From NCBI RefSeq assembly GCF_020165195.1, contig NZ_JAIUHR010000024.1:44114-108113 (forward strand): a stretch of 64,000 nucleotides of DNA, written 5' to 3'. The DNA is from Mesorhizobium sp. CA14 (GTDB taxonomy: Bacteria > Pseudomonadota > Alphaproteobacteria > Rhizobiales > Rhizobiaceae). The notes beneath the pieces are model-generated. The model had not been told where the DNA came from and did not search any database. It saw nothing but the letters and a program-made list of their open reading frames with translations. Shown here piece after piece: positions 51,844 to 59,757 of this stretch; position 1 is the stretch's first letter; every line of letters begins with the position of its first letter. The position numbers and the translations under genes were made by a program.

Positions 51844-52818
51844 ATGAACACCAAACATGCGCCCGTTCTTATCATCGGTTCCGGCCCGGCCGGCTACACG
51901 GCGGCGATCTATGCCGCCCGAGCCATGCTGAAGCCCATGCTGGTCGCCGGCCTGCAGCAGGGCGGCCAATTGATGATCACCACCGACGTCGAAAACTATC
52001 CTGGTTTCGCCGATCCGATCCAGGGCCCTTGGCTGATGAGCCAGATGTTGGCGCAGGCCGAGCATGTCGGCACCGATATCATCAACGACATCATCACCGA
52101 GGTCGATCTCAATGTGCGGCCGTTCCGCGCCACCGGCGATTCCGGCACCGTCTACAGCGCCGATGCGCTGATCATCGCCACTGGCGCGCAGGCCAAGTGG
52201 CTGGGCATCCCGTCGGAGCAGACCTTCATGGGCTTCGGCGTTTCGGCCTGCGCCACCTGCGACGGCTTCTTCTACCGCGGCAAGGATGTCGCGGTGGTCG
52301 GCGGCGGCAATTCCGCGGTCGAGGAAGCGCTCTATCTGTCTAATCTCGCCAAGAGCGTCACCGTCATCCACCGGCGCAGCGATTTCCGTGCAGAGCGCAT
52401 CCTGCGCGAGCGGCTGCTCAAGAAGGACAATGTCCGCGTCATATGGGACACGGTAGTGGACGAGATCACCGGACGGCCGGGCAAGGCGCCGCTGCCGCCT
52501 TCCGTCGAAGGGCTCACCCTGCGCAACGTCGTGACCGGCCAGGAATCGAAGCTGCCGGTCGACGGCGTGTTCGTCGCGATCGGCCATGCGCCTGCGGTCG
52601 AGCTCTTTGTCGGCAAGCTGAAGCAGAAGCCGAACGGCTATCTGTGGACGGCGCCCGACTCGACCCGCACCGACGTGCCCGGCGTGTTCGCCGCCGGCGA
52701 CGTCACCGACGACGTCTACCGCCAGGCGGTGACTGCGGCCGGGCTTGGCTGCATGGCGGCGCTCGAGGCGGAAAAATATCTGGCGGGCATCGAGGTCCAC
52801 CGCGAAGCGGCGGAATGA
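51844..52818 (+). CDS. trxB: thioredoxin reductase
   Basis: 324 residues: FAD motif IIGSGPAGYTAAIYAARA, the redox-active ACATCDGFF with Cys136 and Cys139, NADPH motif VVGGGNSAVEEALY with HRRSDFRA, and GVFAAGDVTDDVYRQAVTAAG. Reduces thioredoxin with NADPH. Start at 51844 (MNTKHAPVLI) fits; a leader without other genes lies ahead. The LysR gene follows after 70 bases. Confidence 0.96.
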   Translation: MNTKHAPVLIIGSGPAGYTAAIYAARAMLKPMLVAGLQQGGQLMITTDVENYPGFADPIQGPWLMSQMLAQAEHVGTDIINDIITEVDLNVRPFRATGDSGTVYSADALIIATGAQAKWLGIPSEQTFMGFGVSACATCDGFFYRGKDVAVVGGGNSAVEEALYLSNLAKSVTVIHRRSDFRAERILRERLLKKDNVRVIWDTVVDEITGRPGKAPLPPSVEGLTLRNVVTGQESKLPVDGVFVAIGHAPAVELFVGKLKQKPNGYLWTAPDSTRTDVPGVFAAGDVTDDVYRQAVTAAGLGCMAALEAEKYLAGIEVHREAAE

Positions 52819-52888
52819 CAGATCGGCTAAAAAGCCGTTTAAAAGCCTGATTTTTCATTCAGACGCCAAAGGCAACGCGAGGGGAATC

Positions 52889-53785
52889 ATGGCGCTGGAC
52901 TGGGATAAATTACGCGTATTCCACGCAGCGGCGGAGGCTGGGTCGTTCACCCATGCCGCCGAGACGCTGCATCTGTCGCAATCGGCCATTTCGCGGCAGG
53001 TCAGCGCGCTGGAGCATGACGTCGGCGTCGCGCTGTTCCACCGCCACGCGCGCGGCCTGGTGCTGACCGAGCAGGGCGAGATGCTGTTCCGCACGGCGCA
53101 TGACGTGCTGATGAAGCTGGAAACCATCAAGACGCGGCTGACCGAGACCAAGGACCGGCCGTCGGGCGTGCTCAGGGTGACGACCACGGTGGGCCTGGGC
53201 GCCGGCTGGCTGACCGAGCGCGTGCAGGAATTCATCGAGCTCTATCCCGAGATCAGCTTGCAGCTGATCCTGGCCAATGAGGAGCTCGATCTCACCATGC
53301 GCCAGGCCGATTGCGCCATCCGGCTGCGCCAGCCGCAACAGCCGGACCTAATCCAGCGCCGGCTGTTCACGGTGCATTTCCACCTTTACGCGGCGCCGTC
53401 CTATATCGCCAAGTTCGGCAGGCCGGCGTCGATCGCCGAGCTCAGGAACCACCGCATCGTCACTTTCGGCCTCCCAGTGCCTTCGCATCTGTCGGAGCTG
53501 AACTGGCTTGAGACGGTGGGCGATTTCGAAGGCGCGCAGCGGGTGCCGACCCTGCAGATCAACGACATCCTGTCGATCAAGCGGGCGGTGCAGGGCGGCG
53601 CCGGCATCGCCATGCTGCCGGACTATGTGATCAACAAGGATTCGAACCTGGTCCAGCTGCTGCCGGAGACCGAGGTGCCGTCTTTCGACACCTATTTCGC
53701 CTATCCCGACGCAATGAAGAACCAGGCGAAGCTGCATGTTTTTCGCGACTTCATCATCGCGAAGGCGCGCAGCTGGTCCTACTGA
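52889..53785 (+). CDS. lsrB: LysR-family regulator, LsrB/VtlR type
   Basis: 298 residues: MALDWDKLRVFHAAAEAGSFTHAAETLHLSQSAISRQVSALEHDVGVALF is the winged helix-turn-helix, followed by a LysR effector domain. Location directly downstream of trxB and the sequence type match rhizobial LsrB (symbiosis and oxidative stress) and Brucella VtlR (activator of AbcR-type small RNA). GAGGGG precedes the ATG. A small RNA candidate lies 0.9 kb downstream. The name is a family-and-synteny assignment, not proven. Confidence 0.83.
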   Translation: MALDWDKLRVFHAAAEAGSFTHAAETLHLSQSAISRQVSALEHDVGVALFHRHARGLVLTEQGEMLFRTAHDVLMKLETIKTRLTETKDRPSGVLRVTTTVGLGAGWLTERVQEFIELYPEISLQLILANEELDLTMRQADCAIRLRQPQQPDLIQRRLFTVHFHLYAAPSYIAKFGRPASIAELRNHRIVTFGLPVPSHLSELNWLETVGDFEGAQRVPTLQINDILSIKRAVQGGAGIAMLPDYVINKDSNLVQLLPETEVPSFDTYFAYPDAMKNQAKLHVFRDFIIAKARSWSY

Positions 53786-53906
53786 ATATTCAGGTGAGGC
53801 CGGTCTGCGAACGGCAGGCTCCTGCGCTTCCGGTACTCACGTACTGAAGTACGCTCCGTTCCGGTTCTTGGAGCCTACCGTTCTCGACTCGGCCTGACCT
53901 GAATAT
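53786..53906. repeat. palindromic element 2 downstream of lsrB
   Basis: Terminal inverted repeats ATATTCAGGT...GGCCGG / CGGCC..ACCTGAATAT with nested AGGCTCC/GGAGCCT and ACGG/CCGT arms. The core CGCTTCCGGTACTCACGTACTGAAGTACGCTCCGTTCCGG matches the core of the element at 43647-43855. The outermost arm continues the lsrB stop codon, so the element probably folds at the 3' end of its mRNA. Confidence 0.8.
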
Positions 53907-53931
53907 CGGCACCCCCCTCGGATAGGGCGGC

Positions 53932-54429
53932 TCATCCGCGCCAGGGTGTCAGCCGCGGCAGCCAGCCGGGCACGGCACGGCGATAGGCCTCGTATCCTTC
54001 GCCGTAGCGGTCGGCGAGCGTCGGCTCTTCGTAGAGCTTGACGAAGGAGATCATCGCTGCCGCGGCGATGAGGCCGTAGACCAGCACCCCCCAGCTCGAG
54101 AAGATCAGTGCCTGGCCAAGGATGATCGCCAGCACCGCGACATACATTGGGTTGCGCACATGGCGGTAGATGCCGCCGACGACCAGTTTCTCGGTCGGCG
54201 CCACGGGAGCGGGCGTGCCCAACCCCTCGAGGGCGAAGCGGGCGAAGGCATGAAGCAGGATGGCGGCCGCTCCGATCACAAGAATCGAGCCCGCAGGCAC
54301 GAAGCCCGGCAGGGCCGACGGCGGTTTGCGATAATGATCGGTCAACAGCCAGGGCGCCAGTCCGGCGACAACGCCGGGTGCCGCGACAAGGAACAGCACG
54401 CTGCCGGCGATTGCTGAAAAAGTTCGCAT
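53932..54429 (-). CDS. isoprenylcysteine carboxyl methyltransferase-like membrane protein
   Basis: 165 residues with four hydrophobic segments; the C-terminal part carries GIYRHVRNPMYVAVLAIILGQAL and KLYEEPTLADRYGEGYEAYRR, the PEMT/ICMT fold signature (RHPxYxxE-like). Bacterial members methylate lipids or small molecules; the substrate is unknown. Start at 54429 precedes the first helix. It is convergent with lsrB. Confidence 0.85.
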   Translation of the reverse strand: MRTFSAIAGSVLFLVAAPGVVAGLAPWLLTDHYRKPPSALPGFVPAGSILVIGAAAILLHAFARFALEGLGTPAPVAPTEKLVVGGIYRHVRNPMYVAVLAIILGQALIFSSWGVLVYGLIAAAAMISFVKLYEEPTLADRYGEGYEAYRRAVPGWLPRLTPWRG

Positions 54430-54621
54430 TAGCCGTCTCCTGCCATAAAAATAAACTTGGCGTGCCGAAATCGACACCATTTCACCGACTCGCCTATTTC
54501 CGAGCAAAATCGGGCTCGATTTTGCATTTAAGCAGTCGCTTTAGAGCCAGAAACGCCCCGGAACCGGCGATTTTTCTGGTCCTATGGGTTCCAGGAACAG
54601 GTTGGACCACAGCCTGCGTCT

Positions 54622-54644
54622 TTTTGCATGCGTGTGTTGCAAAA
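54622..54644 (+). promoter_or_regulatory. LysR-type dyad upstream of the AbcR-like RNA
   Basis: Perfect inverted repeat TTTTGCA (54622-54628) / TGCAAAA (54638-54644), nine-base spacer, with the GC core (GCA...TGC) of a T-N11-A box. It lies about 30-35 bases upstream of the TATATAGT promoter box, where an activating LysR protein would sit. LsrB/VtlR encoded 0.8 kb away is the obvious candidate. Confidence 0.5.
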
Positions 54645-54690
54645 TAGATGCTTGTTTCTTGAGCATGATGAGCACATATATAGTCACATC

Positions 54691-54803
54691 TCCAGGGCGC
54701 GTTCTCCTCCCATTAGCGCCCTTGAGTGTTCCCCTCTGGAGGTTAGCCCTAATCGGCACTTCCAATCAAACTCAGCCGGATCTTTATTGATCCGGCTTTT
54801 TTG
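54691..54803 (+). ncRNA. AbcR-like (alpha-r15) trans-acting small RNA candidate
   Basis: About 113 bases starting about ten bases after a TATATAGT box (54677-54684). Stem 1 is AGGGCGC / GCGCCCT (54694-54700 / 54716-54722) and its 15-base loop reads GTTCTCCTCCCATTA, an exposed anti-Shine-Dalgarno sequence. A second CU-rich single-stranded patch, GTTCCCCTC, is at 54728-54736. It ends in the terminator AGCCGGATC / GATCCGGCT followed by TTTTTT. This is the layout of AbcR sRNAs, Hfq-dependent repressors of ABC-transporter mRNAs. No protein frame fits. Nearby lsrB-type gene supports the assignment. Confidence 0.72.
54774..54803 (+). terminator. intrinsic terminator of the AbcR-like RNA
   Basis: Stem AGCCGGATC (54774-54782) / GATCCGGCT (54789-54797), six-base loop, then TTTTTT (54797-54802). 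Confidence 0.9.
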
Positions 54804-54850
54804 TTGCCCGCACGCCTTCGAGCCGGCAAAAAAACGACTGGATCCGCCAC

Positions 54851-54887
54851 GTAACAGTGACATGTAACATCGGGTAACATGTTGCAG
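54851..54887 (+). promoter_or_regulatory. GTAACA direct repeats ahead of a -35-like TTGCAG
   Basis: Three GTAACA copies at 54851, 54864 and 54874, spaced 13 and 10 bases, with GTGACA at 54857. TTGCAG at 54882-54887 follows directly. Ten-base phasing of direct repeats resembles sites for OmpR/PhoB-type activators. Confidence 0.4.
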
Positions 54888-54904
54888 ACGCACTCTATCG
54901 TTTA

Positions 54905-55080
54905 AGTAGACGATAGGACGCGGTTGGTCGGTTCGGGAGATGGGGGCATCACTCGAAAGGCCGGGCTCAGGCAAGCACCGCGTCCGAACCTTTTTTCCGG
55001 ATGCGGCGGACCAGCCGTTGCCTCCCAGGAAAACGGTCCGCGATAGGAACGGCGTCCGGATGATCCGGACGCCGTTTTTC
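54905..55080 (+). ncRNA. second structured RNA candidate (two-part, ends in terminator)
   Basis: Part 1: a nine-pair stem GGACGCGGT / ACCGCGTCC (54916-54924 / 54977-54985), with GGTTCGG / CCGAACC (54930-54936 / 54984-54990) as an alternative pairing followed by TTTTTT at 54991. Part 2: GCGGACC / GGTCCGC with a CCTCCC-bearing loop (about 55004-55047), then terminator CGGCGTCCGGA / TCCGGACGCCG and TTTTT at 55049-55078. No protein frame is supported and the next gene lies on the other strand. No known Rfam family is recognised by eye. Confidence 0.45.
55049..55080 (+). terminator. intrinsic terminator
   Basis: Perfect 11-pair stem CGGCGTCCGGA / TCCGGACGCCG with TGA loop followed by TTTTTCG, far from any plus-strand gene end. 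Confidence 0.85.
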
Positions 55081-55126
55081 GTATTTCCAACAGAAGTCTG
55101 TCAGGCAGGCCGGCCTGCGAGTGCGT

Positions 55127-55219
55127 TTCACCGTTTCACGGAAACGGCGAACCGCACTATCTCCTTGTTCCTACGCAATTCCGGACGGAAAACCGCTCAC
55201 ACTTTTCCTGGAATTGCTC
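55127..55219. repeat. dispersed repeat, copy B (partner at 16331)
   Basis: Same blocks in the same order as 16331-16425: TTCACCGTTTCACGGAAACGG at the left, GAAAACCGCTC in the middle and TTTTCCTGGAATTGCTC at the right. It ends at the EF-G-like stop codon. Confidence 0.8.
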
Positions 55220-57267
55220 TAGGCGGCTTTGCCGTTGGCGTTCATCGCCTCGTCGGCCAGCCTGCCGGTGAGCTCGGCCATGTGGTCGAAAGTGGCCTTG
55301 TAGCTGGCGACGCCGGCGGTGGCCGAGCGCAGCTCGATGATCAGATCTCCGATTTCGGCCTGAGGCATGGTCGCCTCGACGACATCCCAGCCCGGCCAGT
55401 CCGGCCTTGCGTCATAGCCGAGGATCTGGCCGCGCCGCTGCGGGATCAGCGCGATGATCTTCGAGGTCGCGTCGGACGGCGTGACGATCTCGACCTTCAT
55501 GATCGGCTCGAGCAGGACAGGCGAACAGGCGGCCATGCCTTCCTTCATCGCGAGCTTCGCCGCCATCTGGAAGGCCATGTCGGAGGAATCGACCGCATGG
55601 TAGGAGCCGTCCGACAGGTTGACGGCGACATCGACGACCGGGAAGCCGAGCGGACCCGTCTTCAGATAGTCGCGAATGCCGGTCTCCACCGACTGGATAT
55701 AGGTTTTCGGCACCACGCCGCCGGTGATGGTGTCGGAGAACTGGAAGCCGGAACCGCGCGGCAGCGGCTTGATCTCGATCACCACGTCGCCGAATTGGCC
55801 GTGGCCGCCGGATTGCTTTTTGTGGCGGCCGCGCTGCTGTGCCGGTTTGCGGATCGTCTCCCGGTAAGGCACCGCCGGAGCATGGCCCTCGATCGGAATC
55901 TGGTTCTTGCCCTCGAGGCGCTCACGCACCACGCGCAGATGCATCTCGCCGTGGCCCGACAGGACGGTTTCGGCGGAGTCCTGGTTGTGACGCAAGCTGA
56001 GCGATGGATCTTCCTCGGCCAGCCGCTGGATCGCCGCCGACATCTTGACCTCGTCCTTGCGCTCCTTGGGACGAAGCGCGAAGGCAAAGACCGGCTGCGG
56101 CGGCTCCAGCGTGACCAAGGGCCGGATGCCGCCCTTGGCCGAGCTCAGCGTCTGGCCGGTCTTGACGTTGTCGAGCTTGCCGAGCGCGACCGTGTCGCCG
56201 GCCTTGGCCGACGTCTGCTTGATCTGGTCCTTGCCGAGCATCCTGTAGATGCCGGAGACCTTCGCCGTGTCGCCGTTGGACAGGAAGAGCTCCGCCGCGT
56301 CGGCCAATTGGCCGGAAAGCACGCGCGACACCGAAAGCTTGCCGCCATGCGCGGTATGGATGGTCTTCATCACCTGCACCACCGTCTGGCCGTCCGGGGC
56401 GCCAAGGCGCGTCCGCGTCGCCTCGACATCCGGTGCGTCATGGCGAATGGCTTTCAACAGGCGCAGCACGCCATTGCCTTTCTCGGCCGTGCCGATCAGC
56501 ACCGGCGTCACCGCGCCGGCGCGCAGATCGGCCGAGAGATCGTCGAAGATCGCGTCCTTCGGCGGCTCGATCTCCTCCAGCAACTGCTCCATCAGGTGAT
56601 CGTCGTGGTCGGCGAGCGTCTCCAGCATGGAGAAACGCGCTTCCAGCTCGCGCGCCTTGTCGTCGTTCGGGATCTCGGCGACCTGGCTTTCGGCATATTC
56701 GCGATAGATGTAGGCACGCTCCAGCGCTAGGTCGATCGAGCCGATGACGATGCCGTCCTTGCGCACCGGAATCTGGCGCAGCAGCAGCGGTACCGAGCTT
56801 GCCGGCTGCAGCATCTTCAGCGTCTCGCGCACGCCTGCGACCGCCTTGTCGACCTTGTTGAGGAACAGGATGCGCGGAATGGCGAGATCGTCGAGCTTGC
56901 GCATGATGAGCTGCAGCGCCGGGATCTTCTTCTCGTCGGCCTCGGCGACGACGACCGCGAGGTCGCAGGCGGCAAGCACGGGTTCGGCCTCGAAGGCGAA
57001 TTCGATGGAGCCGGGGCAGTCGACGAAAGTGATCTGCTCGCCCATGAAATCGGTGGTGGCGAAGGTCGCCTCGACGCTCATGGCATGAGCGCGGGCTTCG
57101 GGCGAATGATCGGAAACGGTGTTGCCCGACGAAACGGGGTTCTGGCGGGGGATGGCGCCCGTGCGGGCGAGGATGGCTTCGAGAAGTGTCGTCTTACCGC
57201 TTGCGAAGGGACCGACTATGGCAATGCATTTCGGTCCCGTGCGTCGTCCTCCGGCGCGAGTACCCAT
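55219..57267 (-). CDS. elongation factor G-like translational GTPase
   Basis: 682 residues: P-loop IVGPFASGKTTLL, VDCPGS (G3, D-C-P-G), FLNKVDKAV (G4), then EF-G domains II-V (VMKTIHTAHGGKLSVSRVLSG, SGHGEMHLRVVRERLE, VVIEIKPLPRGSGFQF, RRGQILGYDA). It resembles EF-G-like paralogues (FusA2 type), not canonical EF-G: the G1-G3 spacing is shorter and the G2 region differs. Role on ribosomes is probable but substrate state unknown. Start at 57267 with GGAGG; upstream frame unsupported. No rps/rpl genes adjoin. Confidence 0.88.
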   Translation of the reverse strand: MGTRAGGRRTGPKCIAIVGPFASGKTTLLEAILARTGAIPRQNPVSSGNTVSDHSPEARAHAMSVEATFATTDFMGEQITFVDCPGSIEFAFEAEPVLAACDLAVVVAEADEKKIPALQLIMRKLDDLAIPRILFLNKVDKAVAGVRETLKMLQPASSVPLLLRQIPVRKDGIVIGSIDLALERAYIYREYAESQVAEIPNDDKARELEARFSMLETLADHDDHLMEQLLEEIEPPKDAIFDDLSADLRAGAVTPVLIGTAEKGNGVLRLLKAIRHDAPDVEATRTRLGAPDGQTVVQVMKTIHTAHGGKLSVSRVLSGQLADAAELFLSNGDTAKVSGIYRMLGKDQIKQTSAKAGDTVALGKLDNVKTGQTLSSAKGGIRPLVTLEPPQPVFAFALRPKERKDEVKMSAAIQRLAEEDPSLSLRHNQDSAETVLSGHGEMHLRVVRERLEGKNQIPIEGHAPAVPYRETIRKPAQQRGRHKKQSGGHGQFGDVVIEIKPLPRGSGFQFSDTITGGVVPKTYIQSVETGIRDYLKTGPLGFPVVDVAVNLSDGSYHAVDSSDMAFQMAAKLAMKEGMAACSPVLLEPIMKVEIVTPSDATSKIIALIPQRRGQILGYDARPDWPGWDVVEATMPQAEIGDLIIELRSATAGVASYKATFDHMAELTGRLADEAMNANGKAA

Positions 57268-57489
57268 GGCTGAACCTCCACTCAGGCGTTTCCCAAGAGA
57301 ACGATCAGCAAAAGTGGAAACCGGTTTGCGTCCGATCGCACCCTGTGCAGAGCGGCGGCCGGCCTGTTCGGCCGTCGCGGGCGGGGTTTTCACCTCTTCC
57401 CAAAACCATCGTCACACGGGTTTGCCGGGAGGGCAAGAAAAATAGGATGTTCGCCGGCTTGGGTTGGGCAGGCTGCCATTTCCTGTTTG

Positions 57490-59019
57490 TCAGGCTGTGA
57501 GGGCGAGCGGCTCGCGGGCGGCGGCACACAACGCGCTTGCCTTGTCGCGCGGCGCCGGCTTGCCGAAGAAATAGCCCTGGAAGCGGCTGCAGCCGGCCGT
57601 TCGGGCGAGGGTGAATTCCTGCTCGGTCTCGACGCCCTCCGCGACGATGGCGATCTCCTGGATGCGGGCGATCTGGGCAAGCGCAGAAACGAAGATCTGC
57701 GCCACCTGGTCATGGGCGAGGCTGCGGATATAGGAGCGGTCGATCTTGATGCTGTCGATGGGCAGCGACTTCAGATAGTTGAAGCCGCAATGGCCGGTGC
57801 CGAAGTCGTCGAGCGCGATGTGGAAGCCGAGGCCGCGGAGCGCTTCCAGGCGCCTCAGCACCTCGGGCGTCGCGGCCGTAGCCACCGTCTCGGTGATCTC
57901 GATGATGAATTGCGATGCCGACCGGCCGGTTTCGCGCAGGACCCGGTCGCACATCGTGACGATCTCGTCGCGCTTCAACTGCTCGCCGGAGACGTTGATC
58001 GAGATGCGCCGTCCGGGAAAATGCCCGATATCGGCGCAGGCTCGCTTGAAGACCCACTCGCCGGTCATGTCGATCAGCGTCGAGCGCTCGGCGATCGGAA
58101 TGAATTCCGCCGGCGAGATCAAGCCGCGCACGGGATGGCGCCAGCGGATCAATCCTTCCAGCGCGTCGACGGAGCCGTCGGGATCGACGATCGGCTGGTA
58201 GTGCAGTTCCAGCTCGCCGAGATAAATCGCGGCGCGCAACTCGCGTTCCACCAGCCGGCGATAGCGTTTGTCCGACAGCATCTCCTCGTCGAAGATGGTG
58301 ACGCGGCCGCGCCCGCCGGCCTTGCTTTCGTAGAGCGCGAGGTCGGCCAAAAGCATCAATTCGGTTGCGTTCGAAGCATGCAGCGGCGCAAGCGCGACGC
58401 CGATCGAGATCGACAGCGGAATGATCTTGCCCTCGTGCCTTTTGCCGGCGCGCATGGCATCCAGCAGCCGGCGCGTGTCCCTGTTGATGAGGGCGATGTC
58501 GCCATGCGGAACCATGACGCCGAACTCGTCGCCGCCGAGCCGTCCGATGACGCCGTCTTCGAAAATGCGTTGCGCTTCCGCGACCAGATGGGCCAGCGCC
58601 AGATCGCCGAACTGGTGTCCGAACGTGTCGTTGAGCTGCTTGAAATGATCAAGGTCGATCAAAAGCAGACTCGCCTGGCGACGGTTGCGCAAGCCGCCCA
58701 GCCAGTCGCCCAGCGCTTCGATGAAATAGCGCCGGGCCGTGGCGCCGGTCATGGCATCGACACTGAGAAAGCGGTGCTTCTCGGCCTCGGCGTCCGCCGC
58801 CGATTGCAGGCGCTGGACGACGCTCGCGCGCATATACATCAGCACCAGAAGCGCCATTAAGGTCGATGTCACCGACACCGCGAGAGCGCCGGCGCGGGAG
58901 GCGTTGTCCGTCAGCGCGAAGGCGGCAAGGCCGGTGGCGGCGATGCTCACCACGAGCAAGGCCTGGATGCCGCGATAGATGCGGCCGCTGTGATCCCTGA
59001 TCGTCGCCAAGATGCTCAT
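57490..59019 (-). CDS. membrane-bound GGDEF-EAL cyclic-di-GMP enzyme
   Basis: 509 residues. Two N-terminal transmembrane helices (about 15-38 and 43-63), GGDEF domain with intact signature RLGGDEFGVM near residue 165, and EAL domain with LEGLIRW (EGL instead of EAL), INVSGEQL, IEITETV, DDFGTGH, IKIDRSYI, AEGVET and QGYFFGKP. Both cyclase and phosphodiesterase residues look largely intact. It controls c-di-GMP-dependent attachment or motility. Two EAL-only genes lie 2 kb to the right. Confidence 0.93.
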   Translation of the reverse strand: MSILATIRDHSGRIYRGIQALLVVSIAATGLAAFALTDNASRAGALAVSVTSTLMALLVLMYMRASVVQRLQSAADAEAEKHRFLSVDAMTGATARRYFIEALGDWLGGLRNRRQASLLLIDLDHFKQLNDTFGHQFGDLALAHLVAEAQRIFEDGVIGRLGGDEFGVMVPHGDIALINRDTRRLLDAMRAGKRHEGKIIPLSISIGVALAPLHASNATELMLLADLALYESKAGGRGRVTIFDEEMLSDKRYRRLVERELRAAIYLGELELHYQPIVDPDGSVDALEGLIRWRHPVRGLISPAEFIPIAERSTLIDMTGEWVFKRACADIGHFPGRRISINVSGEQLKRDEIVTMCDRVLRETGRSASQFIIEITETVATAATPEVLRRLEALRGLGFHIALDDFGTGHCGFNYLKSLPIDSIKIDRSYIRSLAHDQVAQIFVSALAQIARIQEIAIVAEGVETEQEFTLARTAGCSRFQGYFFGKPAPRDKASALCAAAREPLALTA

Positions 59020-59299
59020 GTCCGCGCCCCCACAGCACGCGCCATGGCTAGGACCTCAGCCGTTAAAAAACACTGAGTGCGACCGCCGCCGCGCCGCATT
59101 CGGCAAAGCTTGGCTGTCTGCTCGGCTTTTATAGTTAAAAAGCAACGATTTGTGACAGTTTTTTGAACATCCCCAGCGCGTGTTCTTATCTTCGACCACA
59201 ATTGCAAAGCCCGGTTGCGCTATCGCGATGCGAGGGTGAAACTGGGTTGGAAGCTGCCGCGCTCGCGGCGGACGTTTCATCAAGACGAGGATCTGAACG

Positions 59300-59695
59300 A
59301 TGAAGATCATTGCGTGCGGCGGCGTGGCGACGGTCGTCGCCCCTCAGACCTATTTCACCGGACGGGTGCTGCAGACGCCGATCATCGAGAAGGAAGCGCC
59401 GGCGCGGCTGAGAGCCACGCTGGTCAGCTTCGAGCCCGGCGCGCGCACGCATTGGCATACGCATCCGCTTGGGCAGACGCTCTATGTCACCGCCGGCGCC
59501 GGTCTGGCGCAAAGCTGGGGCGGCGCTGTGCAGGAGATCAGGGCAGGGGATGTCGTTTCCTTCGCGCCAGGCGAAAAGCACTGGCATGGCGCCGGCCGGA
59601 AAACCGCCATGACCCACATCGCCATGCAGGAGGCACTGGACGGCGTCCACGCCGACTGGCTGGAGCAGGTTTCCGACGAGCAATATGGCGGCTGA
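59300..59695 (+). CDS. cupin-fold protein
   Basis: 131 residues. A conserved cupin: FEPGARTHWHTHPLGQTLYVTAG (His-x-His metal motif and Glu/Gln region) and a second motif VVSFAPGEKHWHGAGRK (EKHWHG). Small manganese or zinc cupins of this type act as dioxygenases, isomerases or (R)-mandelonitrile-lyase-like proteins; the substrate is unknown. Start at 59300 with GAGGA nearby. Ends just before a bidirectional terminator. Confidence 0.87.
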   Translation: MKIIACGGVATVVAPQTYFTGRVLQTPIIEKEAPARLRATLVSFEPGARTHWHTHPLGQTLYVTAGAGLAQSWGGAVQEIRAGDVVSFAPGEKHWHGAGRKTAMTHIAMQEALDGVHADWLEQVSDEQYGG

Positions 59696-59703
59696 CTAGC
59701 GCT

Positions 59704-59738
59704 CAACAAAAAACCCGGCCGGAGCCGGGTTTTCCTCG
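59704..59738. terminator. bidirectional terminator between cupin gene and aatA
   Basis: Stem AAAACCCGGC / GCCGGGTTTT with a CGGA loop, flanked by A and T tracts, between the convergent cupin and aminotransferase genes. Confidence 0.82.
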
Positions 59739-59757
59739 ATTGGTGGGTTCGCGTCGA

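Noticed and set aside
54905..54996. Glycine riboswitch
   Set aside because: There is a GGGAGA block and a CTCAGGCAA block as in glycine aptamers, but the second conserved block does not fit, there is no downstream plus-strand gene, and the spacing is wrong.
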